A stretch of DNA of 64,000 bases from Membranipora membranacea (lineage: Eukaryota; Bryozoa; Gymnolaemata; Cheilostomatida; Membraniporidae): contig OU612065.1 in NCBI GenBank assembly GCA_914767715.1, positions 15,686,001 to 15,750,000 of the forward strand, written 5' to 3'. The notes below the pieces were generated by a model, which worked only from the letters and a program-made list of their open reading frames with translations, had not been told where the DNA came from and searched no databases. The translations under genes were made by a program, and so were the position numbers. Below are positions 32,901 to 44,100 of this stretch, piece after piece (the stretch's first letter is position 1; each line of letters begins with the position of its first letter).

Positions 32901-34967
32901 CAAACCAGGTTTCCACAAAATTTCCCATTTTTTTGTACTTTTTTAGATGCGATAGTGAATGATAACTCTGTAGTGAGTGCACATGGGCCAATAGTACGTC
33001 AGACATCTAAGCTTAACCAATCTCGCACTGAGCTTTGGAGCAGATCTGGAGATAAGACAGTGCTGACTCAAACAGGAAATACAGCTGGCAGCAGCACCCA
33101 GGTTAGACAAAAAACTACTTTTTAGAGATTCTAACCATTAGTCAAGATACTTGCCATTAGAATCTCTGGCTTCGAACTGAAAGGTTGATTAATGGACAGC
33201 TGTGAGGTTATTGTGATTGCTGTTCAGCAAACCTTCATCATGGCTGCTAACTCGGCCTATTGTGGAAAGAAGCTGAAGATGGTTCGATATGTGGTGAGAT
33301 CTACTGGTCTGTCGTGTTGTATTGAAATTTTTATTCAAATAGCGTTGCATGCATTGAACAGTGCTGTATTTGTGGTGCTTTCTTTGTAGTAGCAGTTATA
33401 CATGTACTTTATTTTAGCTAGCCCATCAACAATTCTAAACGAAGCAAGTAAATTGGTTAATCATAAAAACTGTATTAATGGGTTGCCGTTCTTTAAATTG
33501 TATCAAATAACGATTCATCCTTGACATTGCCATTGATTTCTCTATTTTACAGTCTAAGTCAGGCAAGAGAAAAGAGAGTATAATAGAGCAAGAAATCAGA
33601 ATACAAAAGAATAGAGAAGAGGAATTACACGCTGATCGTCAGAAAATCGTCAAACATAAGACAACTCCCGCTCCCAGCTCATCAAATGGTAAATTACCTG
33701 TACAAGCTCAACCAGAAACACAATCTACGACTAATGGAGAAGTATCAAATCAGATGGAGTCAGTTACCAAAGCCATGGACAATGTGTCTGTGACAGAGAA
33801 TTCAGTGTAAGTAACATAACATATGTTGATATAACATAATTTTGGTAATAATTGAGGCAACTCATATTCTTCTTAGATTTGTGTATTAGTTTATACTAAA
33901 AACACCAAAGATTCAGTCTCAATTTTCTCGTTATATCTACATTGCACTTATTTTACATTTCTTCATTGCAACGTCACCCCTTTTTAAACAGCACGATATT
34001 TTGTGAAAACGATAATTGGTAGGCCTTCTTGAATCTAAATGATTTTGTCAACAGTCATGAGAGAGTGGGTGCCATTCAATAATGTTATGGTAATCCACAT
34101 TCCGAAATAAACTTATCTTCCATTCTTGGTATTTTTTAAGTGAACGTAAACAAAGCCAACTTATATAAGAAGTAAGCTGACATTTTGTCTATCAGTAAAT
34201 TAGTCATTCTGATTTGTTTGCCTAGCAGAGTGCCAGAGACGTTATCGACATGGTATGATTTGCAATTTAGATTTTATCTGAGTGTTAGATAGCCTCCTCC
34301 CTCCGCCTTGCACTTGCTTCAGCTTTACATATAGTGTAGAGTTATTGTGTGTTTGTACTTTTATGCAATCCATATTAATGCTGCTTACGCCCATACCTTC
34401 CTCTTCTTTGTACAAGCTGTTGAATAGTGTGTAAGGAATTGTTCTACCTTGCAGAAATCAATAATCCCATAACAAAAGATTTTAAAATTGTCAACATTTG
34501 AACTGTTTACCACAAGGTCATGTTCTCTATCTGATTCATACCTGGTACATGTTTCAAGCAGTGCAAGCGTGCCCCTACCTCAACTTCGACCATTTAATAG
34601 ATCTAGCTATCCATCTATCCATCTATCATGTTTATCTAAATGACCGAACAAAGTGGGATGCGGTGTGATTTTTTATATCCTCAAGATTGGAACTTTTAGA
34701 TTTTTGATTGTTCTTTCATGTGTGCAACTGAGCCAGTTCATGTGAGTGGTTAACTGTTATGCAGGGTGTCCGACCCTTAATCACACCGAGCTAAGTTCGT
34801 AAATGGTCGGTTCTCGTTTTCTCTCTTAATATAACAATGTATGCTGATATTGATATATATGTTTCTATTTGTGTAGGTATGTTAGTGAGAGCCCCATACA
34901 GAGAGATATCAGGATAAGCAAAGAGCGAGAGGCTGAACTGAGGTCTTCACGAGATGCTAGTAAATAA
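26923..34967 (+). CDS. Disordered protein with MISP/AKAP2 C-terminal-type motifs, complete
   Basis: Ten coding exons, all GT-AG and in phase: 26923-27069, 27523-27762, 28317-28410, 28620-29971, 30343-30411, 31200-31314, 32079-32336, 32947-33101, 33553-33806, 34877-34967 (2,775 nt, 924 aa). The N-terminus (~1-70) is a Glu/Arg-rich coiled coil. Residues ~120-610 are Pro/Ser/Lys-rich and look disordered. Residues ~600-611 (ILVAAAKIINNS) fit the PKA-RII docking-helix pattern. The C-terminus has two related motifs, SIIEQEIRIQKNREEELHAD (exon 9) and SPIQRDIRISKEREAELRSS (exon 10), plus ELWSRSGD in exon 8. The pattern P-I-x-R-x-I-R-x-x-x-E-R-E-x-x-L-R is characteristic of the MISP/PALM2-AKAP2 C-terminal family of actin- and PKA-linked scaffolds. 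Family placement is an inference from motif memory; no enzymatic domain is visible. Exon 7's acceptor has a weak pyrimidine tract and is the least certain junction. Confidence 0.75.
28002..28187. mobile_element. Palindromic MITE with TA target-site duplication
   Basis: Two arms of 98 and 88 nt are almost perfect reverse complements (start TAGGTAAATTCGCGACCTTG, end in its complement). They differ by a 10-nt duplication in the left arm (CTGAATCCAA) and a single base, and the arms meet at GAATTC near 28,099. TA flanks both ends (28002-28003, 28186-28187), so the element proper is 28004-28185. This fits a Tc1/mariner-type non-autonomous foldback element inserted in the intron between exons 3 and 4 of the MISP-like gene. 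It has no coding capacity. The near-identity of the arms suggests a young insertion or arm homogenisation. Confidence 0.8.
28317..28410 (+). other. Exon 3 of the MISP-like gene with two usable donors
   Basis: The acceptor must be TTCTAG|ACA (28317); the later ACAG at 28320 would hit a stop in three codons. Two in-phase donors exist, GTAAAT after 28389 and GTACGG after 28410, differing by 21 nt (seven residues, GKSPTDT with the split codon). Confidence 0.55.
30233..30273 (+). repeat. CAGGGAGGTCC repeat copy with perfect hairpin
   Basis: CAGGGAGGTCCCAAACTCCC starts at 30233. ACTCCCTGGTT then pairs exactly with AACCAGGGAGT around a TATTG loop (30247-30273). Related copies are at 14431-14444 (CAGGGAGGTCCAAA) and 44346-44376 (TCAGGGAGGCCCAAA, then TCCCTGGTTATGAAT). 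Confidence 0.6.
30944..30961 (+). other. Possible 18-nt microexon in the MISP-like gene
   Basis: TTGCTTGTAG precedes an 18-nt stretch (ICFIDL) followed by a perfect GTAAGT donor. It is phase 0 on both sides, matching the flanking exons 30343-30411 and 31200-31314. Inclusion adds six residues without shifting the frame. Not counted in the 924-aa model. Confidence 0.3.
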
Positions 34968-34968
34968 A
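34963..34968 (+). terminator. AATAAA overlapping the stop codon of the MISP-like gene
   Basis: AATAAA overlaps the TAA stop at 34965-34967, too close to the stop to be the main poly(A) signal. A second AATAAA at 35709-35714 is a more sensible site and would give a 3' UTR of about 0.75 kb. Confidence 0.3.
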
Positions 34969-36334
34969 CAAAATGGTGCATTAAATGATCCAACTAAGTA
35001 AAATCTGAATATGTCTTTTAATTACGTTGTATGTTATCATCAAATTATTACTTCTTCTTTGACCTTCAGAGACCATGACAGTGTATCCTACTATCTATAA
35101 GATATCTCAGTAGTTTTTTTGTAGTATGAAAATATAATTTTTACGTAAGAAAGGATAAATCTTGATATTGCTTATGATCATTTACTTTTTATCCTTTTTG
35201 TTTTGGTGATTTTTGTGTCTTACAGAAATTCATTATAAGAGTAGTAGTATATAAAATGGTATATTGGTTAAAAGAGCCACAAGGGATCAGTGGGTGTCGT
35301 ATTGTAAAAATATGAGTATGTAGCTGTATATCGGGTTTATAGATGTATGAATAATGTCCCTAACAAGTGGGTGGTGCGGTGCGTCTAGGATAGATTGTGT
35401 TGGTTTTATAATGCATTCTGTATATTATATTTATTTTGAACACCGATCAATGCAGGAAGCAATAGAGACCACGTGTTTGAAAACAACAACAAAAAAGAAA
35501 CAAAACTATAAGATCTAAGATACATGAATTTAAAAACTTAATGATAAAAAACTATTTAAGGAAAGGTCGATAAAATGTCCGAAGATAGAAAGAGATGATG
35601 GCATGCTTCCGATTTTTATATTGTGTCATTTCGAGAGTAATTCTACTGAATTCTTTATGTATAGGCCCTACTGTTAAAAAGAGGAAGCTCATGATCCTAT
35701 GATATTCTAATAAACTGGCACTTAGAAAACTCAAAAATTAACTATCAATCGCAGAAAGAGAAACAAAAAAGGAGATATTCAGCGGACAAAATGGTCTTGG
35801 TTGTAGATCTCAGATATTTTTTTCTCTTGCTTGCTCCTATTTGCCATTTGATAAAAGATAAAACCATGCAAAAATGGGCGCACATGTTTTTGTCTTACAT
35901 ACATACAGGCTTCACCCAGGCAATATACATACCATGCATAACAAATAATAAGTAAAAAAATATCATTTTGGGGCTATGAGTTGAAGCAGTAAGTGGGTAG
36001 CCGAAAATATAACTCGTAAAGTTCAAATACATCAGACGAGAATGGCAATAATATATGCTGAATTTGAAATACATTGTATCATAAATTCATAAACTAATAC
36101 TAAAATTTAGCCTAGTTGAGAGATGACTGTGACTAGCAAGTTGGTAGGAGAAAGACATTAATTTAAAAAAACAGCACATTTTGCAGCACCACGCATAGAG
36201 CAGTGCCGTAAAACGCTCTACAGTTCTGTAAGACTGGCCATGCAATCATTTTGATTACCGGTACACTGTATCCTCATGCAGTTGGAAGAACGTGGTTGTT
36301 GAACCCGGTTCAACTGATACCATCCATTGATTTA
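34968..36334. other. Tail-to-tail intergenic region (3' UTRs)
   Basis: Separates the 3' ends of the MISP-like gene (plus) and the orphan secreted gene (minus). AT-rich, with AATAAA at 35709. No open frame of interest and no RNA gene seen. Confidence 0.5.
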
Positions 36335-38794
36335 TCACTCGCCCCCATTCATGTCGATAACGCAAGACATCAAATTGTGAAGTTTTGCTAAAGCTTGTAT
36401 AATATCTGTGGAGGGACCTGAAAACAAAAATTAATGAGAGTTACTGGTTGTGATATCATGACATCTTAGATCAGTGTTTATGATTTCAATACCATAAACC
36501 CTCACAAAATATCACCAGTTCTATACACATAGACATAAATAAACTCAAGGCTTTGTTTCTTCTGAAAAATAGCAAGTGTTGTGGATGTGCAGGTACAGAA
36601 AATTTTGACTAAGGTATGGAATGAGATACATACTTTAGAATAATCCGGCCCGCTCCCAAACACCTTGGTACACAACTTTTGATATGGATCATATTATTTA
36701 GAAGTTTGATTGGTGATAAAATTGCAAGCTCGAAAATTCCAAATGGGTTATGCGAAAAACTAGCGTGACAATCCTGGATTATGAAGGAAAGTATTGATTT
36801 GGTTTTTATTCTCTTCTCTTATCAAGCTCTAACTGAAAAGCAGATAGAAACAATGATGGAAGGAATCATTGATTGTCCAACTTTGGTGAAAAGGTTACCA
36901 AGGGGTCTGACCCCGAATATCTCATTCATCCAACATCATCATTATGCTTTTAACAGTCTACCTACATCATTGAGCCCTTAATTTACCTTATAGATATTTA
37001 ACCATAAAAGAAACTGATGGAAAAAGGAACAAAATTAGGTCCTGGTTTACATGATGTCATGATAATCAAGCATAAAAATCTCTTGCAGAGAGGCGATTTA
37101 GCTTACAGTTTGCGGACGGGTTGTTTGGATAGAACACATTCCTTGTAGGTTGCCTTGAACAGTTGTGTAAATTTTTCATGCGGCAAGCAGTTTTGCCAAG
37201 TGTTTGTACGAAATCATCACGCTCACTCTCTGAGCTCGGACCATCCATGATTCCGGCAGTGCTGAGGCAGTTAGCAACTACATTAAACTGTTCAGTCAAC
37301 AATGCTCCACCCTAAGAGAAGATTGATGGAAAATAGAAACTTTGATCATGATATTCTTTCCTCTGGAGTTTAGTACAGGGCTGTATCCATGGGTTTCAAA
37401 GTGGTTGGGCCCGGCGGTTGTGGGTGCAGGGGGGGCGCTATAGAAAACCGTAGATATTGGATAAACTACTAGGCTCAGTAAATGAAAAAAACTTCTTAGA
37501 ATCATGTAAATGAGGTCAAACACCAGTCATACACAGGTTAACTTCCGAAAATAATCCTTCATGATTTCTGCTGGAAAGCACCACAGTCTAGAATTGGTGC
37601 AGTTCTGTCACCGCCACTGGTATAAAAACATTTTTGCAATAGATTAATTTCTTTTTAGAAACATCAAATTCTGCTCAGATTGAGCATGAATCGATTCAAA
37701 TCAACTTGATTTTTGCTTAGTGTAAAAGGAGGTTAATAGCAGAATGGAAAACATTGAAAGGTGAGTAGGAAATTATTAGCAATATTTTATATTTTATATC
37801 TGTATTTGTTATCATTGTTCTCTGCATAAGAACAGCTTGAGTATTCAGTAATGACACGTCTTTGATCTTATAAGGTATAATAAACTGATAAACATACTGT
37901 TGACACTTACCATAGACATGGGAGAGTTGAGAAACGCTCTACATGAAGGTCTTATCCTCTCCTGTACTAGGTATAAGGTTAATCCACTGTTTTCTTCCTT
38001 ATTCTGAAATAATGAGCGCAACGTGAAATAATGAGCACCAATTTAATCTCTAAAAATTTTTTTGAAGTGTCACTTTCTCTTTTAGCAGGCTGAAATTACT
38101 TTTTGGGTCATTTTTTCTGGGCCAATGACACCCTCAGCCTACACATAATTGTTAAATTCATTAGATAGTGTAAGATCATTGATCTATGTGGTTTAAGGAT
38201 TTCTCATGGTCCGGCTCTACTTTGGTATCCCTGACAGTTTGAAGAGAAAACATTTTTTCCAATCAATCCTTTCGCAAATAAACTATCTTACAGGTTTACA
38301 ATACAGAACCTACCGTCAATAAAATTCTCTGAGTCAAATATGCAAAAGCTACTGTTTAAAAATTTACAAAATGTCGTCAAGTGAACTTACAAACCAGGTA
38401 TCTGTTGTGATGAACATACTCATGGCGTCCCAGGAAAAATCAAATGAGGTAAAGTAATTCCGCACACGACCCGAGCAGCTGACATGAACACTAGTCAAGC
38501 TCAACACTGAAACAAATAGACATGTATTTATTATTGAGGTAAGTTATATCTGGCTACCTCTCTGACGAGAGTCTCATGGTATAAAGTCTCTTAAAACTTA
38601 TACAAACCTCTGAGTAGTTACAAAGTTACTTTGAAATGTTACACCATACTATGCTGCAGTGAGATTGGAAATGAAGATAACTTTGTAGAATGCCAACTTT
38701 CTTAGAAGTAAGTAAATTATCCAAAAAAAAATTCATTAATCCACAGAAAAAGGTGAACCTACTTACTGATGAATGTAAGTTTTATGAGGCTCAT
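36335..38794 (-). CDS. Small secreted cysteine-containing protein, unrecognised
   Basis: Five exons, all GT-AG and in phase: 38767-38794, 38391-38506, 37911-38003, 37107-37311, 36335-36417 (525 nt, 174 aa, TGA stop). The N-terminus MSLIKLTFIMLSLTSVHVSC is a classic signal peptide, created by joining the 28-nt first exon to the second. An in-frame TGA precedes it with no other ATG between, which fixes the start. The mature part has no hydrophobic span. It contains six cysteines beyond the one at the cleavage region (PSC, ANC, TAC, HNC, ANC, MSC) and one N-C-S glycosylation sequon. I recognise no family and assign no function. Five consistent junctions plus a signal peptide argue strongly for a real gene. 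It lies on the same strand as NPRL3, 2.3 kb downstream of NPRL3's 3' end. Confidence 0.75.
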
Positions 38795-38900
38795 ATTCTT
38801 AATCTGAATGACTATGATGGTGGTAAAGAATAAACAGATATTTTTGGTTGTGTCTGGACAGAATCTCAAACAACTCTGATTGAAGCTCTCGGTTCCACTG

Positions 38901-38912
38901 CCTTTATGTATA
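38901..38912 (-). promoter_or_regulatory. TATA-like box upstream of the secreted-protein gene
   Basis: TATACATAAAGG on the minus strand, about 107 nt before the ATG at 38794, would place transcription start some 75-80 nt upstream of the ATG. A single motif match, unsupported otherwise. Confidence 0.3.
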
Positions 38913-41013
38913 CCGTCAAAATTGAGGTTATTTCATCACCGTTAATTTTTTATTCAAAAATTAAATCTAATTTTTTCCGGTCCTTTCCTCGGAAAAGAAG
39001 GTATTGATCGAAGTTACAAGCTCTGTGCAGGCTCGTGCCTCGATCCCATATTAATTAGGTAAGTCATTATCACTGGAGAAATAGTCTGTGGGTTGGCATC
39101 ATGAGATGAAATAAAACAAGTAAATGTGAAGAAATATCTATCACTTTGGTAAAAATATGTGGCCTGGGATACTCAATAGGGGTCTGCAAAAATTATACCC
39201 CTAGAATTTTGTGCTGTAGCCACCACTGTACTAGAATTCAAGGTTTTAATATAGGCCTACAGTGACGCGGCCATCAACTCCCTGGACAAAATTTAGCAAT
39301 AGATAAAATAATCATAAATATTCTAAATGACCTCAAGATAGCAGGAAATGGGCCTTCCGTCTAGAAGCCATGATGTGGGTGCTTCATCATTTATGAGAAA
39401 GTTTTAACAGGAGTAAAATTTCACTTTTTGAGAGCTTTGCGAAATTCTATTAAAATAAGCCAAATATATTATTTTGTTTCTTTATCGATCTTTCAATTTT
39501 ATCGTAAAGGCAGATTCAGTGATACAGACTGTAGTCTGAGCCTTGCTCAGCAAAACAGCTGAACGAATAATATATTCACTGAGTTTCCATGAGATCGACC
39601 TGAGCGAATTGAATACAAAGTGTGCCATGAATCTTTCCTGTATCATGGCTGATTCACTCGTACATGTATCTCAGTTTCCCTCATAAGACAATTGACAAGA
39701 CTGTCACTTTAAAGCAGCAATATCGAAAAATGAAAGGGTTAGCATTTAGCAAAATATTTTTTTGTTTGTACTTCTTAATCCCAAATGGCAGGGAGAATAT
39801 TTTTATATGCCCCCTATCAAAACACAAGTTTAGAGATAGTTCACCAATATGTATACAGAAAGTTTGAGATAGTAATGTTGAACAACATAAATCTTACTCC
39901 TAACCTATACGCCGCACTGATATTTCCTGTTGAAAACCAAAACTTTTCGGTAAATAAAACAAACAAAATTTAGGTACAACTTGTATTTAAAAATGATTGC
40001 GCTTCCTGTCCTGGGTGTCACTAATTGGGTCAAGACTATTCCAGTATACTATGTCGCTGACCGTATCAGTCGGGGTCATAGTTCCCCTGGGTTTAGGTAT
40101 GGTATGGTGGTAGGTGCATTAATTAGGTTTACAGACTTATGAGTGGGACGGAATCAGACAGTAGACGACAATCAATCCTGGTCTGTGTCCAAAAAATGAA
40201 ACGCAGCAACTTGGCATCTACTTTAAAAAGTCTCTGCAGAGTATGAATTTAAATTACAAAAAAACAAATTTGTCTAGCCTTTGTCTCTTTTTAGACACCT
40301 CATTATTCTATCATTTTTTGAGATAATTTTATGAAGTTGTCTTGTGATTGGAATGACTATAATGGCCCCTGATAACAAGCTTTGAAAAGCGTATGAAAGC
40401 ATCTTGCCATTACTAGATATTTGGCTTAACTGCCATAAATAGACCAGGGAGTAGGAATCAAAAGACATTCAACAAGAAATATGATTTTATTCTTTGAGTC
40501 ATTGTACCGAACCAGATCCTGTAAAAGGCTTATTGTCCGTGGGCTGGCATCATGTAACAGTATAAATTGTAGCAGCTCAGAAGCAAGGTCATAACTAACC
40601 CACTATTAATTCATCAATTCACAATTCTTTAAATAAGGTTAACCTCTTACATTTGTTTTTGAATCAAGTCTCTAAGGCCTCAGTCTCGACTTGGCAGTAG
40701 GTGTTCCCCTGCCCTTTATGTCTGTCAGGATGTCCAGGGTCTTCATATCACTATGAATACACGGAAGTTACAGACGTCTGTGGCATTGATTTTGTATAAT
40801 TCAGTGTTATCAATTTTTTCTAATTTTTATGTTGAAACGTGGTGAAGCGGGTAGCCAGTATACATGATTCTTCTATACTGGTTGGGTGGATACTGGCTAA
40901 TGAAGACCAATATGTACCTCTTTTTGTGATATATATTTCTCTTCCTCCGCGACAGATGTCATTATTCCCTCATGCAAACATCATCATGATTTCAAAACCT
41001 TGAAAAATGCTAT
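38913..41013. other. Intergenic region, no gene seen
   Basis: Between the 5' end of the secreted-protein gene and the 3' end of NPRL3. It contains a short duplicated phrase, GTGGGTTGGCATCATG near 39,090 and GTGGGCTGGCATCATG near 40,537, and an imperfect hairpin around GTAGCCAGTATAC and ATACTGGCTA (40,850-40,905). Plus-strand frames at 39,664-39,973 have no homology or splice support that I recognise. Confidence 0.4.
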
Positions 41014-41023
41014 TTTATTTATT
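41014..41023 (-). terminator. NPRL3: NPRL3 poly(A) signals
   Basis: Two overlapping AATAAA hexamers on the minus strand (41014-41019 and 41018-41023), about 95 nt beyond the NPRL3 stop codon, where a poly(A) signal is expected. Confidence 0.6.
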
Positions 41024-41114
41024 CGCAAAAAAATAAAAACAGTATAATGAACAAAAAAATAATGGAAAGCAGTATAATCATGATTTGACTAGAGGTGTAA
41101 TAGGTAATACAGCA

Positions 41115-44100
41115 TTATGATAGTTTTGCATAGTATGACGTAGCGGAATCAGGCGCTTGTATCTCATACAGCATTGGGTGAAACTTGTCAATGATAGTAC
41201 ATAGTTCTGAGCGAGCTAAATTCTCACAGTACATAATGTCTTCAACATGCCGCGTTCCATCAAAGTAATTCAATAACCTGAATGGGAAAGAGAATCACAT
41301 GTTAGTGTTAAAGATAATATCAACATGGTAAAAGTGAAACAATGTTCAACATATTCCATCATCTGGCCCAGAAATCTTATCCACACAAAAGATGCAGCAA
41401 ATGTAGAAATCCATGGTTTCCCCAAGAGCACAAAGCTTACCTTAAAAATTTGGTGCCTAACTCAGGGTCGGCTATGGATTCCAGAGTCTTCTTACCCAGC
41501 TCATTCAATATAACATCTGTAACAGAATATAAAACACACACTAACTTCCTTTGTATCCATTGGGATTCTAAGTTTATTATCTGCTATCTGTTTGACCATC
41601 TAGTAATTAATTACGCCCTGAAACCGATGCTTCATCCTTTGGGATTTATTTGAGCCCTATAAATCCAGTGTCCAATGCGTCCAGTATCCAATGTGTCCAG
41701 GAATCGAGCAAACATTTTTGATGACATCATCAAGTCAGAAGGGCTCCGAAGAGAAGAAACATCTAATTCTAGCAACAAATATTCAAGGTTGCCATCTCAT
41801 TCAGATATAGTGGTTTATATGCATCCATTAGTTATGGTTTACCATCATATTTTTTGACAACCGATACTAATGTCTCCATTTTTGGTACTACTATAATTGC
41901 GCACAGCTCATCTGAAATAGTACAGCTCAAAGTACTCTGCTTTGGCTCCTTTTATCAGCCCCCCGAAACCTTTATTGGAGACCTGGCAAAAAGAACCCAC
42001 AACCTTCAATCATGACGTGTGCAAATCATTAGTCCAGATGATGGAAACCATTAATGATTAGGATCATATCTCTGATATGAAAAACCCAACTGGGTATGGT
42101 CCATCTGGGACTGAGCTCCTGTGGCTGACATACTCTATGATTTACCTCGACCGTTGTTCTGTGTTTCACAGTAAGACGGCTTCAGGTATAGATATGCATG
42201 AAGCTGCTGTAACAGCCTGTGCTTCAGCAACCAAATCACCATTTGTACTTTTTCATTCTGAAAGTAAAGGAGATGACCACATGAGTTTTGACGGAATTTT
42301 ATCAGAAGAAAAAACAATTCAGTAACTAGTAAATATGTCAATGAGACTGTTCTGAGTTTGCCTATATGCTTTATAAAGCAGCACAGATGCAGTATAAGTT
42401 CTGAGTTAAACAAAACACCAACCAAAGGGGGAGGGTGTTCGTGTTGTATATAATGTCATGGAGGCTTAAAATAGAACAAGCATGAAAACCTTTTTTGCTT
42501 TATCGTCTGTGATTTTTCTATGCTCATCAAGCTGAAGTGGGAAGGAAAATTCAGACAATACGTCAGTGAGGCAGTTTGAGTTTAGACTGTCTCGGAAAGC
42601 CACCTTGAATTCGTCCACCAACGGTGACTTCCTGCAAATAGTAGAGAAAATTGCTACATACCTGACCAAAAATATAGCAGATCAACTTGTAGATATGATT
42701 GATAGACAAGCCCTCTGGGACAGTTTAGTTCAAATGTACTAATCAGGTTAGGTCTGCAAAAAGCTGGCATAACTTAATCACCAATATATTTGGAGACATT
42801 CGAAGTTCATAGAATGGAACTTTAAATCAAATTTTTTTAGAAGAGCTTGATTTGAGTTTGGAAATCCAAAAGTTGCTTTTCTTATTGTATATATTACAGC
42901 TTTTAAGCATTGAACTTACATTGATGTAGGTGCATTTGGTGAAAGTACATATATATTTGGCTCACATAGAGGGTATATAACTGTTGCCTTTGCCCAGTAA
43001 ACCAAATGGTTCACCAACTTAAAAACCTAAAAACACAGATCGGATTGTATTAAGAACCTCTAAGGTACTTTTTTTTATAGCTTGCACACAAAAAGGTGTT
43101 AATGTTAAACAAACACCCTGTCTACTCAAACCTATTACGTTACCAAAACAGAGAGAAAATGGCGTGTCTCTTGAGTAAGACAAACAATGGCTGAGGGCTT
43201 CATTTCCCCAACTATTATCTAACGAATGAGAATCATCACACTATGGAAATGATTTTACATAAACAACTCAATCTTGTAAGTTCTGTTAAGGTTGGCGACA
43301 TATTATGGAGTTTGGTTTTATTACTGAAAATTTCTATAATAATCTGTGTCGATGCTAACTTCTGATACAAACAAGGGGTGTTACAGTACATAGTAACAGG
43401 GGTGATACAGTACATAGTAACAGGGGTGTTACAGTACATAGCAACAGGGGTATTACACTACATATTAACAGGGTGTTACAGTACATATTAACAGGGGTGT
43501 TACAGTACAAAGTAACATGGGTGATACAGTACATAGTAACAGGGGTGTTACAGCACATAGTAACAGGGGTGTTACAGTACATAGTAACAGGGGTGTTACA
43601 GTACATAGTAATAAGGGTGAGGTTAACCCTAATGATTCTCCATATACATGAATACAGTATGTTGCAGATTGCAAATTATATACAAACCTGAGATAGCTCG
43701 AGATCGCTGTCTGCTGCAAGCTCTTGTAAGTTTTTCTTCGGAGAGCAGATCTTCAGAAGTCTTATCAAAGCGGGACTAGAATCTATAGGTAGACTTTTAA
43801 TGAGATCTCGTGAATCAACCAATAGCAACATTGCGTGGTATGGCCTAAAATATCAATGATCATGGTTAGGTCACACCAGGTCATGTACATACCAGGTCAA
43901 ATAAAATCCAAGGTCACATAAATACAAGGCAGCACAAGTACAATGTCATATTTGTCCACAGTACCAGTCCACATCAATACTAGGCCATATAAATCAATAT
44001 TTAGGCTAAAAATGCTTGATATAACATGTAATTTAAAATTCATGAAAATTATTAAGTAAAATAGGACTGTTATTAGGTGTATTGTCTTCTCCTTGACATA

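Noticed and set aside
42077-42325. 82-codon plus-strand frame
   Set aside because: Antisense shadow of the NPRL3 exon 42146-42257, which carries the conserved [15 protein letters not shown] motif.
43236-43719. Repetitive open frames ([15 protein letters not shown] and shifted versions) on both strands
   Set aside because: They are translations of the 24-bp minisatellite in an NPRL3 intron; the unit is a multiple of three, so frames stay open without coding.
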